Shown here: piece after piece, positions 1-13,100 of the stretch
How positions within the stretch are numbered: the stretch's first letter is position 1
How the letters are laid out: every line of letters starts with the position of its first letter
Source: Ophiura sarsii
Lineage: Eukaryota > Echinodermata > Ophiuroidea > Amphilepidida > Ophiuridae
Length of the DNA: 64,000 nucleotides
Direction of reading: 5' to 3'
Assembly (NCBI GenBank): GCA_035610835.1
Contig: CM069442.1
Span: forward strand, 61,543,431 to 61,607,430
The notes under the pieces: model-generated
Seen by the model: only the letters and a program-made list of their open reading frames with translations
What the model was told of the DNA's origin: nothing
Database searches by the model: none
Program-made: the position numbers and the translations under genes

Positions 1-57
1 CAAGTCAACTTCTTTTTTTTTTTTGGCCTAAGTTCTATTCTGTACTTATGCATGGAT

Positions 58-302
58 CAATGTGCAGCTTGAACCTACCCTCCTCAAGCATTCACCTGTA
101 TTCACTTTTCTTCAGGATACATTAGATCAAGATTAGGTCTATCCTGCAATTTGTAGGATGAAGATTCACCTTACATGTAGTGCACCATTTTCGTTCAATA
201 GTAATATGTGAGAGAAGTTGAAATATAGGTGAAGATTCACCATAGATTCACTTGCCTTATCTTTGACTAACCTTGAGGAGGGTAGGTTCAAGATGCACAT
301 TG
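58..302. repeat. Foldback MITE, ~31-bp inverted ends
   Basis: The left end (58-88, containing GCTTGAACCTACCCTCCTC) is repeated as its reverse complement at 272-302. The ~245-bp body is AT-rich with no ORF. This matches a small non-autonomous foldback element; the family is not known to me. Confidence 0.6.
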
Positions 303-330
303 ACGCCTGCATTAAAGTTAAAACAAATTA

Positions 331-683
331 TTAAAGGTAGATGACCCGATCACATTTTCGTAACACAGAATTATTTCAAACATACAGAGATTTTCATATC
401 ATATGAAAGCTCGTATTTTTCTCATCATCATACTGAAATTTGACGGCCTAAATCGGTATAATTACGGAGAAATCGATGAAATAACGTCAAATTACCGCGA
501 ATGGATGTAACCACCGATATAGTTTGTGTACTACTCAATGGGTACAGTTCACAGCATCTTGTGCGTCTAAAATAAGAACCATTAGAGCTATGCAACTCAA
601 ACTTTGGAACACGACTTTTTTAAGGATGACCTTTCATATAGAATAGAAAACTTCAAGTTGAAAATCGGAACATCTACCTTTAA
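331..683. repeat. MITE with TTAAAGGTAGATG ends
   Basis: TTAAAGGTAGATG at 331 is mirrored by CATCTACCTTTAA ending at 683. The ~350 bp between is non-coding. The short TIR and missing transposase suggest a MITE; a TTAA-type target site is possible but unproved. Confidence 0.5.
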
Positions 684-3600
684 GTCGAAATATTAGGGCA
701 ACTTTTGAATTCAAGTCATTCATGAAACAATGATAGACTTTGAACAAGTCCACAACAACGGTTTTAAGGCCAAGTTATTTGTAGTCTAGACTAGGATGTT
801 GCATTCAGCAATTACAAATATTAAATTGCTTTGGGCTTTTTGGACCAAAAGTGCCTGATTTTAACATTCATGTGCAAGGTTATCACAATTTTTGATGACA
901 TTGCAGTTCTTTGAATTATGTGATACATTTAGAACATTCTTGGTGAAACAGGACACTTGCATAATTTACATTGCAAATCTTCCATCACTATTAAATATGC
1001 ATGTGTAGTACAATGTGCACAATATGTTTAACAGGTGATTGTTACGTAAACCCGAAGATGATTTGATCTAATGCCCTCTTCTTCCAGGTTGTGCAAACAC
1101 CCTAATTATGGAAAATTAGCTATTGCTTCTTGAGACAGTAGATAATCTAATCGCTATACCATATCATTTGACAATGACCTTGCTTTAAATTTGTTGTCTG
1201 GATCTTTGCAACTGCAGCAAACTCAATGAATGTTACTATTGAAAAATGGGTCTCCATGAAACTAGACAACAAGGAAGCAAGCTCTTGCTAAAAGTGCTAC
1301 AGATTTCTTTATTTTTTAAATCATTTTTTATATTTCCTGTGATAAATGTAAATGAAAGTGAATCAAATATTAAGTTATAGCGACAGGTATATTTTACTAA
1401 ATTTCAATGACTAATTTGTGACTAGAACCTACCAATTTTATAAGTAATGTGGGTGGTGTGCGGCTTCATAGCTGTAGCAAAATATTTCTTGAACACACTC
1501 TCACTGCTTTTCTGAGAAGCCCTTGATCTATGTAAGGTAAAACCACCAGACCCTGGGTTTGTTAAGGTATGGTCAGTATTAATGTATCATATTTAATTTA
1601 TCTGTTGGTTTTCCTCTTTTGAAATGTCTTACTACTACTACATGTACTTTCTCTGTGAAATATAATTACTTGAATTTGTGATTTTATGTGCAGTTTTGAT
1701 TTATTTGCTATCCACTGAAGATAGTAAATAATGTTAAATAATGTTATTATACCTTTAATTCATATGTACATGTATTTGAATGCTGTTTGCATTTTAAGAA
1801 ATGTTTTCTTTTACTGTCAGGCACTCGGCATTAAGATTGAGTGAGGATATGAATAGTTACTGGTCATATTATTTAATTGGGAGGAAAAATATTATAGTCA
1901 AAATAAAAGGTTTTGTTGTATTGTGCGAGGGTTTTTTTGGTTGTGTTTTTTAGTTAGAGAATAAAGGTATTGTTTTTAGGCCGTACCTGTGTTATATTGT
2001 CTGACATAAAGCGGACGATAGTATTATTTTAAGTAGAACGGCGGAGTTGTTCTACGCAAAAAATAATACTACCGAACGCATTTATGTCAGACAATATAAC
2101 ACGGGTACGGTCTAAAAACAATACCTTTATTCTCATTCTTAAACAATCATAATTAAGACATTTATCAAAGAAATAAGTACATTTATTGCCCACATTTGAC
2201 CACTTTTACCCCTGCTAGGGTCGAATAACCCACTAACATTCCATCCAATCCCATGCGATGAGTACACCATGCGTAAGCGTTGCGGCGCCGGCATAAACGC
2301 AGGAAGGCGCTATTCAGAAGTGCGCGTGGAGCAAACCACGCATTGTGAAGGTCAGACGCACTGTCAAAACGTAAGCCCCACCTCCCCATGTTCAATTGTC
2401 TCATCTAAATGTAGCCGATTTCTCTGAGAACCAATGAGATTGCTTAAACTCTCTTAGCTGTTTAAGAATTATTGTTGTTAATTGTTTATTTATCTATTTA
2501 TTTGCTAATTGGAGGTGGTGGGAAAGGGATTGTCCCAATGTTTTCATGAAAGGAGGAACATCCTTGCCACCCTACACGTAGTGCCCGAACTGATGAACAA
2601 ATGGGGGATGGGTGGGTTGCAGGGGAGGAAATGGTTGGGAATCGAGCATGGAGCATTTATGTGATTTAAAAGCTATATAAATTCTTTAAAAGAAAGTATA
2701 TATTTTTAAAATTTATTAGGTAAGGATTTTATAAAAACACCAACACTTTAATAATTGATCGCTGAGTGATACTTTACAAATGAAATATATTGAACATGAT
2801 ATTTTTCAAGGTCACAAAGATTTGAAAATAATTCTTCCATACCATATGCCTACTGTACTTTTTGTACAAAAGGATTTTAACGGGTCATCATTGTGGCAAT
2901 GAATATTTTGCATTCATACACAGACAAAAGAACAGTTTGAACAGTTATACAGATGCCACAGATGTTTGATTGTTTAGATCAATTGCAAAATCCAGTTGTT
3001 TTTAATTTGAGTAACTTGACTATGGAAATGTATACATGATTGTATCTAATTTCATAACTGAAGGTGGATGTTCCTTACTTTGTGAAAATATGCCCTTTAT
3101 TTAGAAATTAATGTAACGTCTCATATCTGAAAGAGGCTAAACAATTCCCACCAGGGAATCAAAATCAACATTGAAATATATTTGATGGTAACATCAGCTT
3201 TGTCATTTCTGTGTCATACATATTATGTATGTTTAAATAACTGATTGTTTAAATAATTGGCATTTTGTGTTTTAAGTTTTATGCTCTTCCAGAAACCTTC
3301 CAATTAACCAGTACCTTAGATGTGTACGGACCAATACTGAAGGGACTGAATAGTCAATGATGTAGAGATATATCATATATAGGCTGATTTTCTATGTTTT
3401 GAACCCATAGGCTTAAGCCACCTAAGTTTATGATCAGAGTTTGTCACATTCGTGTTGAATTATAATGGTAAATACTAAACAGGAAATCTACATACCGGTC
3501 ATATGATATCCTTGAGTAACCCACATTATATAATTAAAAAAAACCATACATGTGATCTTTAATGCAAATCTTCCTCTATGTCTTTAATGGCCTGCTGTCT

Positions 3601-3947
3601 GTGAGTTGAAACTTGTACATGTATGTAGCTACGCCTGGGGTGTACATTTGTGTACCCTAGTGTACGTCCCTGCTAAACGCCCAGGCTAGCGGGGGCACAG
3701 TTTGTACGTCCCTGTACTGTACACTCTCCCGCACAGCCTGGCACCGTTTTTGTACATTTGCGTACAGACCCTGCATGGTCCACACCATGTGCATTGGATC
3801 TTCATTAGGGTCTACGTGTATCACCAGATAGGCCTAAACCTCTATGCGAGAGTGTTGTATACAATTTAACATGTGTATACAATGATGTCTCTTCTTTTTT
3901 TGCCACAAAATAAGATCCAATTTTAATTTCACTTGACTCCTATGCAG
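684..3947. other. Non-coding stretch left of the first CPD exon seen
   Basis: Apart from the 1957-2472 repeat I see no exon, RNA gene or transposase here. None of the expected motifs of the N-terminal half of carboxypeptidase domain A (HGNE, NPDG, DLNRNF, HGG) can be found in any frame, so the upstream exons must lie left of the window and this is most likely a CPD intron. A GC-richer patch at 3630-3780 repeats words such as TGTACATTTG and GTACGTCCCTG. Confidence 0.5.
1957..2472 (+). repeat. Dispersed ~0.5-kb repeat X, copy 1
   Basis: Starts AGAATAAAGGTATTG, then forms a long hairpin (arms about 1958-2035 and 2060-2134) around a GGCGGAGTTGTTCTACG tip, followed by ~330 bp rich in CpG (GCGTAAGCGTTGCGGCGCC at 2270). 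It ends CTTAGCTGTTTAAGAATT. Homologous copies lie at 37486-38028 (inverted) and 46285-46766. No ORF of note. Confidence 0.8.
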
Positions 3948-4090
3948 GTGGTATGCAGGATTACAACTACCTCCATAGCAATTGCTTTGAGATCACAGTA
4001 GAGTTATCATGCTGCAGATATCCCAGGGGTAAAACTCTCACCAAGGAATGGGACAATAACAGGGAGGCTCTATTGGCTTACATGGAATTG
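3948..4090 (+). CDS. CPD: CPD exon: end of catalytic domain A
   Basis: Acceptor ...tatgcag, donor gtaagtgt. The first two bases complete a Gly codon; the exon ends in phase 0. It encodes [20 protein letters not shown] and on to AYMEL, the exon carrying the catalytic Glu (Glu270 in carboxypeptidase A numbering, in VELSCC). It is homologous to the exons at 19625 (domain B) and 43545 (domain D). Degraded copies of this exon follow at 4195-4454. Confidence 0.9.
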
Positions 4091-4140
4091 GTAAGTGTTA
4101 AATCAGGTAATAAAGATACAGGGTGTTATCAGACAAGGGG

Positions 4141-4174
<34 letters not shown>

Positions 4175-7100
4175 CTCAAAATAGGCATAGGTTTACACAG
4201 CAACACAGTGGAGTTATCAGGCTGCAAATACCCCAAGGGTAACACTCTCGCCAGGGAATGGGACAGCAGCAAGGAGGGTCCATTGGCGTACATGGAATTG
4301 GTAAGTCTTATCTGACAATATAAAGGTACAGGGTGAGTCCAAATATTCATCACATACAGAGATTTTGAGGCCATAGTTGAGTTATCATGCTACTTTACCT
4401 TATTGAACAATTTAAGAGGAAGGAACCTGGCTAACATTGTTCTAACATTCTATTGGTATGTGTCATGATATATGTTGGATAATAAAGATACAGGGTGTGT
4501 CAAATTGAAGTGTCACATAAACAATTAACACCTGTTTTGATATCAATTTAACAAATGAATTATTAGCCAAAGGGAGAAACATTCAAACCTTTTAATGCTC
4601 TTCTATGCCACAAATAGTTACCAGGGCTGTCAGATGGGGGGGGGGGTGCGTTGGGTGCGGACGCACCCCCTTGAAAATCTCTTCTTTTTTTTCTTTTCTT
4701 TTTTTTTTAGGGTAAAAATTGCGTTTTTCTTAGTTTCAAATTTCAATGATAGTAAAACTACTCATAAAACATTGACTACAGTGCTTTTTTGACGTGCAAA
4801 ATTTTTTGACTTCACCCCCCCCCCCCCCCCCCCCCCCCACTTACGTGAAATTCACTGACTTGGAAAAATGTTGGGGCAACCTTTTACGAAAATTTTAGAA
4901 ATCTCTTGCCCCCAACCCTAGCTACGTCACTGCTTCCGGTAAAAAATCGTGAAAACGCACCCCCCTTGGGCAAAAGTGTCTGACGGCCCTGGTTACACAG
5001 CACTATTCCAGTGGTCCCTACTTCTTCATTCTATATCTCATTGCGTAACAACGACAGGCTATATTGCTCAGAAAATCATAGTGAACTTATTTAGCCTACT
5101 GGTGTAGAGACAGGGAGTGTTACGTGGGACGCAGGTTCGATTCCTGGAATTGGAAGTTTTCCCCTATTTATTTGGCCACTGTGTCGCCATGAATAAATTT
5201 ATTCCCAAAAGCAGTAATAAGTAGTTAGACTTAATCCAAATGTGACTGTATTTCCAGGTATATACACATTTAAATGTTTGGGGTGTGATTCCACTTACAT
5301 GTAGACGTACATGTAAGAGCAAAAATGTTTATCCAAATGGATTATTTTTTCACATACTTGAAAATTGATATGAATAATGTAGTGATTACGATTTTAAGTA
5401 AAGTGGTGTTTTTGAATTCTACAGGTACACACAGGTGTGAAAGGTTTTGTGTATGATGCCAACACAAATGAAGGCATATCCGGAGCACATATTATAGTCC
5501 AAGAGATTGCCCACAATGTTAACAGTGTTACCTATGGAGACTTCTGGAGATTATTGGCACCTGGGACCTATCATATATCGGCTGCTGCAGAAGGGTAGGT
5601 GCACACATATTTTTATGCTTGGAGTTTGTGGGAAAACATCAGAAGGAATAGAATGGTTAAATTGACAAAAAGGGCTCCTCCATTGTGGCCAGAAATTGAA
5701 TCTAGTCTGTCTGGGTGACAGACAAGACACCTCATTGGTCCGTGAAACAGTTTTCTCTAGTAACAAGCCTCTCAAATTGCAGGGCCGGGTTAATAGGGTT
5801 GCTGTAAGGATGAATTCACCCTTTTTTTAAAGGCATAGTATGTGATCTTTTCCAGGGAGCGCCCTCTATTCAGTAGATTTTCTTGCAGATTTACATTTCA
5901 GATCATAAATCATGAATATATTCCATATTAAGTTACAGAGCGATACGATTCTTACTTACCTCAAAATCATGGTTTTAGAGTGAATTTAGAGTAAAAATAA
6001 GTTGTCGGCGCAGACTCTGTCAGTTTATTTTCACTCTAAAACCATGATTTTGAAGTAATTAAGAATCGTATCGCCCTGTAACTTGGAATGTATGTACGAT
6101 TTATGATCAGAAATGTAAATCTGCAAGAAAATCTGCTTTCGAATTTTTTTCTCTCGAGGATTGAGGGAAAAGATCACATAATATACCTTTAAAAAGTTCA
6201 TTCATTCATTTCTTGGAATTCAAATCCATGCATTCCTACACCTATCAATGGCAGCCATTGTTGGGGATCCCACTTGAAACCGCCCCAATTTGTGCACATT
6301 TGCGGCGGGAATTATGAAATGTATTCAGTATAGTAACTCATCTTACCATTTGATGTATGAGTAGACTTTTAAATGCAAAACAATATAATATTGATTTATA
6401 AAACTGATCTTATTATTATATACCCAAGTGGCACTCATCAGATATTACCAGTCTGTATGGATGCCCCCTAGTAATGGCCAACGACAATTAATTACATGGA
6501 TGACTTTCACTTGGTTGTCAGATCAAAGATGCATCAGATTCATCTATTGATCTCTACAAGATCAATATATTATTATTAAGTATAAAATAACTATTTTTAA
6601 AAAATCAAAATATTTGGTGTACTAAAATTTGCATTCAGTTATGTTTTTGACTCGATCGATCCTCATCTCATAAATGAAGGCTTATTACAATAATCTGAAC
6701 TTGGAACTATCTCTAACCGTACCAGGAAAAAATACATCTTGGTCAGCATGGCCTGAAAAAATGTTATTTTTCCCGGCAAGCGATTCCAAATTTCCCTCCA
6801 AAATGGAATGCATTTCTAATAATGAAAAAGTAACATTTCCCTCCAAATGCCAAAATTTCCCTCCAAATGCTCAAATTTCCCTGCAAGGAGATTTCCGTAT
6901 TGCCTACTTTTTCAGCCTGTGTTGGTCAGTATAGTTAGTACACTAGGGAAACACATGTCAGTGCACCAGGTGATGTACAGCAGTGATATTTTGCTCCAAT
7001 AAATGCATGCTCTAAATAAAGCTGTTATAGGGATGACCTCTATAGATTTCTGTCACATATAAATCTGTATGCATGATCAGCGATGCAAGTGTGTATTGAA

Positions 7101-10100
7101 TTGATATGCACGAGGAACTGTTTCATTAATATATTTGATATCATTGCAGCAATATTGATAAATTATGTTGTGTGAACAGCTTTATTAATTCAGTAAACCC
7201 ATATTTTATTTATTTTATTAAAAAAGAGTCTCTCACCAGGCTAGTTAAAAATGAGGAATTTGGGATTTTTTTTCCTGGGAAATCTAGTCATTTAGAGGGA
7301 AGTTTTGCTTTTCTGGATAACGAATTACAAAAGAAATGGTGGGAAATCCTACATATTTGGTGGGAAATTTGTCTATATTCCCAGGAAATGTACATTTTTT
7401 TTCAGGCCTGGTCTCTCACTGTAGTTGGCAGAAAAATCTGCACAGCAATATGATTTGTTTTTTCCTTGTGTGTGTAAATTATGTCTAAACAGTTAAAGCT
7501 ATTCAGTTAAATGACAGGTATTGTATGGAAGACGATGAGACTTGAGACAAATATTCAAAATGTATAAGTTACTGTACCAAAATCCATAATTTGCTTTCAT
7601 TTCACATCTTCATGTACCGCAATGCAAAGTCATTATGGGGCAATAATGCTTTAAAATATCAACAATTACTTCTTTTTTTAAATGGCAATAGGAAGTGCAA
7701 ATTACTTGTTTGGATTATAAAGATTTATCATTTCTAATTGGCATCACAGACAATCTTTAACAATAGTAAATTGTGATTATGTTACTAATATGTTGACTCT
7801 CTAAAAATAGAGTGTGTGGGGAAATCATTAAGCATAGTAACATGATACTATTTAAACATGAAACATTCAATCAGGATTATAGTCCATTCAGTGAAATAAT
7901 ACAAGTCTGCATGGTTCGTAAAGAAATATTTGGAAAAATTAGATGAGAGGGGTTTGCTTAGGCGATATAAAATTTTGCCATGAATTATCAACCCAGGAGG
8001 TTGTAGAGGGTTGTCAGTAATTCTGTTTTGCCATATTTGGCAAGCCAGTATCTCTTTTAGTGGCCCATGAAGCGTTTCAAATTAAAAAAATATATTTTAC
8101 AATATTAATCATTCAAATCCAAATATTAAGTTCGATTAAGGTCATTAAGTATATTATCACTAAGGAATGTTATTACGCATTCAGTTAAATCTTATACAAA
8201 TATATCATATCACATTGTCAAATTCAACTAAATTCCCACCAAATTTCACCTGAAATTAGTTTACTCTGGGCATGCTGGGAGAAGTGTGATCCTTGAACAG
8301 TTCCCAAAACTCACAATATGGCACTTGTTGTATGTATGTGGCTCATTCCATGAAGTTGGGGCATATTATGTGACATCCAAGTGAAATTTTCAAAATGGAT
8401 ATTTTCCAACTCTTTCTTCTTTTTTAGGGTCTACATTTACCAAAGTCCAATGTAGAACCTTTTTTTTTTAATGTAACATTTGGTGTAAAATAACCGCATA
8501 TGTTCAACAGTTGGATGACATTTCCAAAAATCCTGATGCTACATGGACACCATTTCCCATTTCCATATCATTTTCTAATAAATTAGCTTAAGATGTGGGC
8601 CAAGTTTCTATACCTCAATTGACTACTTGGAACCACAAATACATGAAAAGAAACCAGATTTGTCTAGGTTGAACATAACTTAACGAACAAGACATCGTAG
8701 ATTATCTGTTTTATGTAAAAACTCATTGAAAAGTGACTCTTTATTTTGCAATTTGTATAATGAATTGAAATAAAGTACATATCAATATTTGTTTGATGTA
8801 AAGTACTCTATATATAAACCATGCACATTGATTACATTATAGTCATAAAGTAAGTATATGAAGTATTATTTACCTGTATAATGTTATAAAATGCACTACC
8901 GATGCTACATGGACACCGCGTCTTGTAACATTGTTAATAATAAGACTATTCATACTGTTACAATTATTTGAGTGTGAATGGTTTGTTTACTTGTTCATCA
9001 TATCAAGTAGATACACAGAGTGAATTGCTTGAAATTTATCTAAACACTGTTCATGTAAAATTTACCTTTTCTGTGTACTTAAAGTATTACGATGCTACAT
9101 GGACACCGTGCCCTAAAATATTTGGAACAGCTTGAACAGGTGCATCTTTTTCAGAGCAATAGAGAGGATGTACTATGATGTTAACTTTTTATGTTATAAG
9201 CACACGATAAAATTAATAACATGGATTGTAAAACTACAAATTACACAAAAAGATAACCTGCCAATGAAGCATAAAACATAATTACCTATGATACACATAC
9301 ACCATTTCTTACAATTACACAATAACAATACACCATTGATCAAAGAAACTTAAGATGTCCACTGAAACAAACTTCATGCAGTGTTGTTCTTAAGGTACCC
9401 TTTGTGATCTTAGTCTCTTTGCTCGTTTCTGATTGAATCATCCTCTATAATTATTGATAAAGATGATTGAAAAGTTTGATCACTTAAAAAGTCAGTTTGC
9501 AAAAAAAAAATTTAATTGCCATGATGGATTTCTTTGGAAAGGTACTAGTTTTTGAAAATGATGGGTTCCTTGTCTTCATCTCCATAAATTCCAGGACGAT
9601 AGAACTGTCTTCTGAATTAATGTCAAGACCCTGCAAAGCAAAACAAAATAAACCCTATGGCTTAGTATCTTCATGGAACATTGTGTATTGATATTGGAGT
9701 AGATTATTTTTTCATGTTGCACTTTTTGTGTTGCAGGAAAATATTTATATTAAAATCATGCTGGAGTATTTTATTTATTATTCATTTAACATGAAAAAGA
9801 ATAGCAAAGGATAGAGAACTTAAATGATTTACAATTATTTGTTTTATTTATAGTAAATAAAACTAAAATAAGGGAATGTTTATTGTGAATTCAGTGAAAT
9901 GCTAATGGAAATGGTGTCCATGTAGCATTGTGTATTAATATATTTTATTAGATATACATCTCTCATAATATGCCTTTTTTTCTGTAAAGTGTAGTAAAAT
10001 GTAGGCAATGTTTTGAATGTTTTGGGTGATGGATAATTTCGAATGGGGTAATTGTTTTAGTCTAATTAGGCAAATTTTATGAAATGCTACATGGACATGG

Positions 10101-13100
10101 TGTCCATGTAGCATCGTATTGGTAAGCTATATTATTAGCATTAAAAGAGCAAAAACTAATTCATTATTAACTTCAAAGTTTATTAATGATGTGATTCTAC
10201 AAAAAAATTACAATTTCAACGAACTATAACGATACCCAATGCAAAATATTGCCCATGCTATGCCCGATGCTACATGGACGCCAAATTATTATGGCGTCCG
10301 TGACTCAAAATTAATATCATAACATGAAAAGAAATTCTGATTCAGTGTTTCCCTTTCAATAAAAATGCATTAATAAATACAGACATACAAGCAACATTAA
10401 GAAATAATTACAATCGCACTTACCATTCACAAAACTATCCAATGTTTACATTTTGATGCTACATAAAAGTCCCGATGCTACAACGGGATACCAGCGACTG
10501 AAACCTTGATAAAACTAGCCCACATGTGGCAAATTCCAAACAAACCTGATAGCTATTGACCTCTATCCTTACAAAAAGAAATATGGATTCCCACAAATTG
10601 CATAGGATGTTTATCACGATGCTACATTTTATGGTTAGGACACCATGCACACGGCATGGTATACTTTTTCATGAATATATGGAATGGTCTTCATGAAGTT
10701 TATTCTCATTTGCAATAGTTTTCAATTGATAAATGCTCTTAATTTTGGAAAATAATTTAAAAATGTATGATAGAGAACTACCCCCATTCAGCAATGAAAA
10801 CTCCCGATGCTACACGTGTATATTTTGTGGACACCGTGTGTAGCATCGGAAAGGCAATTTTCATGTTGCTTGGGTGAAAAATCAGTCCAGCGTGACGAGG
10901 TGTTTTGGTCAGTAAACTATGAATACATGTATCTTTTATTAATCAAATCGATTTCCAAGCAATTCTATGATAGTTTTGCTTACATAAAACTCATATTAAT
11001 TGTTGTGTTTTCCATGTCACGTTTTTTAGCAAAAATGGTCTTGGACACCACCTCATTTTTTATTTATTTTTTCTTCAAGGAAGGGTCGATTTTTTTTCTT
11101 CTTTTCATGGCTCAATACTATAACCTAGTACTGTTTTTGGACACTAAAAAAATTTGATATACACATAGAGTAAAACAGTTTATAAGCTGCCTAAATACCA
11201 AATTCTGCTATTTTAACAAATGCCCCAACTTCATGGAATGAGCCATGTGCAAAAGGTTGCACATAGCCTGCTGACCTGAAACATTGAATGTAAAGATTTG
11301 ATTGAGACATAGGATTGCATTGCTATATTATTCATAGGTTCATTAATCCTAACCCCCCTTTAAGTAGTGGATGCCGGCTCACTATGACGACAATATGGAC
11401 AAACCCATCCATTATCACACAATAGTCGGGCAACCACAACTAAATTTCCATCTTTTATTCTCTTTCTAATGCCCTTTTATCCTTTAAACATGTTAAATAA
11501 TAAAAGTTTAAGAGAAAATAACGGGGAAAGTGATTGTAATATTTTAACCAAAAATGACCACCCTTTTTGAAAAATTGATGTGAACCTCTTGTTGCCGAGG
11601 CAGCCTTATTACGGATGTTAACATTCTTTTTGGCGCATGGACGCTATTGTAAAAAAGTTTGTAACACGTCAGTGTGAACACAAAAATATTAAAGGAATTT
11701 AGTTGAAAGAATTTGACAGATGTTACCTTTGAAAGTTTTACACCCTAATTGTCAAGCATTTGGTTGCTGCTATCATCTTTGGCGGACTCTCTCCAACAAA
11801 TCCTAGACTCTCACTAGCAACATCAGTAACTAAACTTGATCACGTTGTTTAATAACGTCAATCTACACTTATTTATTGATTACCGAAGGATGGGGAATCC
11901 CAGGGGGGGGGGGGGGGGGTCCCAGACTACAAGTTCTGTTTATTTGCCAGTGTATAATGAGCCCGATGACCGAAATATTGTGGGGTCCAATCAAAATGAC
12001 TGAATAAAGTAATTACCATATCAAACCACGCCCACTGCATTAGAAAGCGTATTGCAATGCATTTAACAGTGAAACAATAGCCTGGCAATTTACTGATAAT
12101 TAGCTTAATAGATGATGGGAGCGACAGGGGGTGGGGGGGGGGGGTCTCACTTGGAATTGTCTTAAGTGATGCACATGGCAGGAATAATTAAACTATTTGG
12201 TAATCAATTTTACAAAATATTATCCTACAATGTAATACCCAACCATTTACCAAGCACCAGTCTGATATGGATCCCTCTTCCCTTGAAGATATTGGAATCA
12301 ATTTGTGATCATTGACCCGGGGGAAGGGGGCCCTCAACTTATTACCCCTTTCCAATGTTAGTACCCCCTTCCCCCTGGACCGTTGCTTGGCTTGTCTGAT
12401 TTTTTAATCGATAATGAGTCTGTCTAGGTAAAAGCAATCATGGTAATTGAGTTCTGAAGGATACATTAGGAAATTAAATCTTCCCAATTGCTTTTGGAAT
12501 TCCAACCTAGTCTACGCTGTGTCACTGATATTTTGCATGGAAGAAATTTATAATATCATTTTTGATGATATCATGGGTGATTTGAAAATGTTAGTATTTT
12601 TGAAATCCCCTACATGACAAGCACAAATGTGGAATGAGAATTATACAGATAGATCATGTAATCCTGAATTTTGACACCCATATGTCCACATCTTATTTAA
12701 TATTAGACTATAATTTGTTTTACTTTGGTGGTGTATGCGAAATAAAAGATAAATAAGAATGTCAACCTTGTTTCTACGCACAGTTTTGAAAATAATCCAT
12801 AATTTCCTTAACTTTAACATTTCTGAAAATTTGGTGAGGGATTAAAAAATGCATATTTTTACTCTTTGAAGTGGGTGATGATTATGTATCATTATATTTT
12901 CCTGTATCCCCTCCCCCCCCCCCCCCCCCTATTTGATTCTAATTCTTGTTTTGTGGACTTATGTATTTTAAAATAAAAAAAATTATTTCTATTAATTATT
13001 ATTATTTACTTAATATTTTTTTCACTAGGGATAGAAAACATGGTCCTTTTTGATAGCAGTCTTTGTGCCGCCATCAAGAATAGATTTAGCCTTTCTCGCT

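Noticed and set aside
4129..4374. - strand ORF with a proline run
   Set aside because: An artefact of the poly(G) tract read in reverse; no other support.
10807..11157. 116-aa ORF inside the 2.9-kb element
   Set aside because: Low-complexity, hydrophobic and starting within a motif copy; no similarity to transposases.
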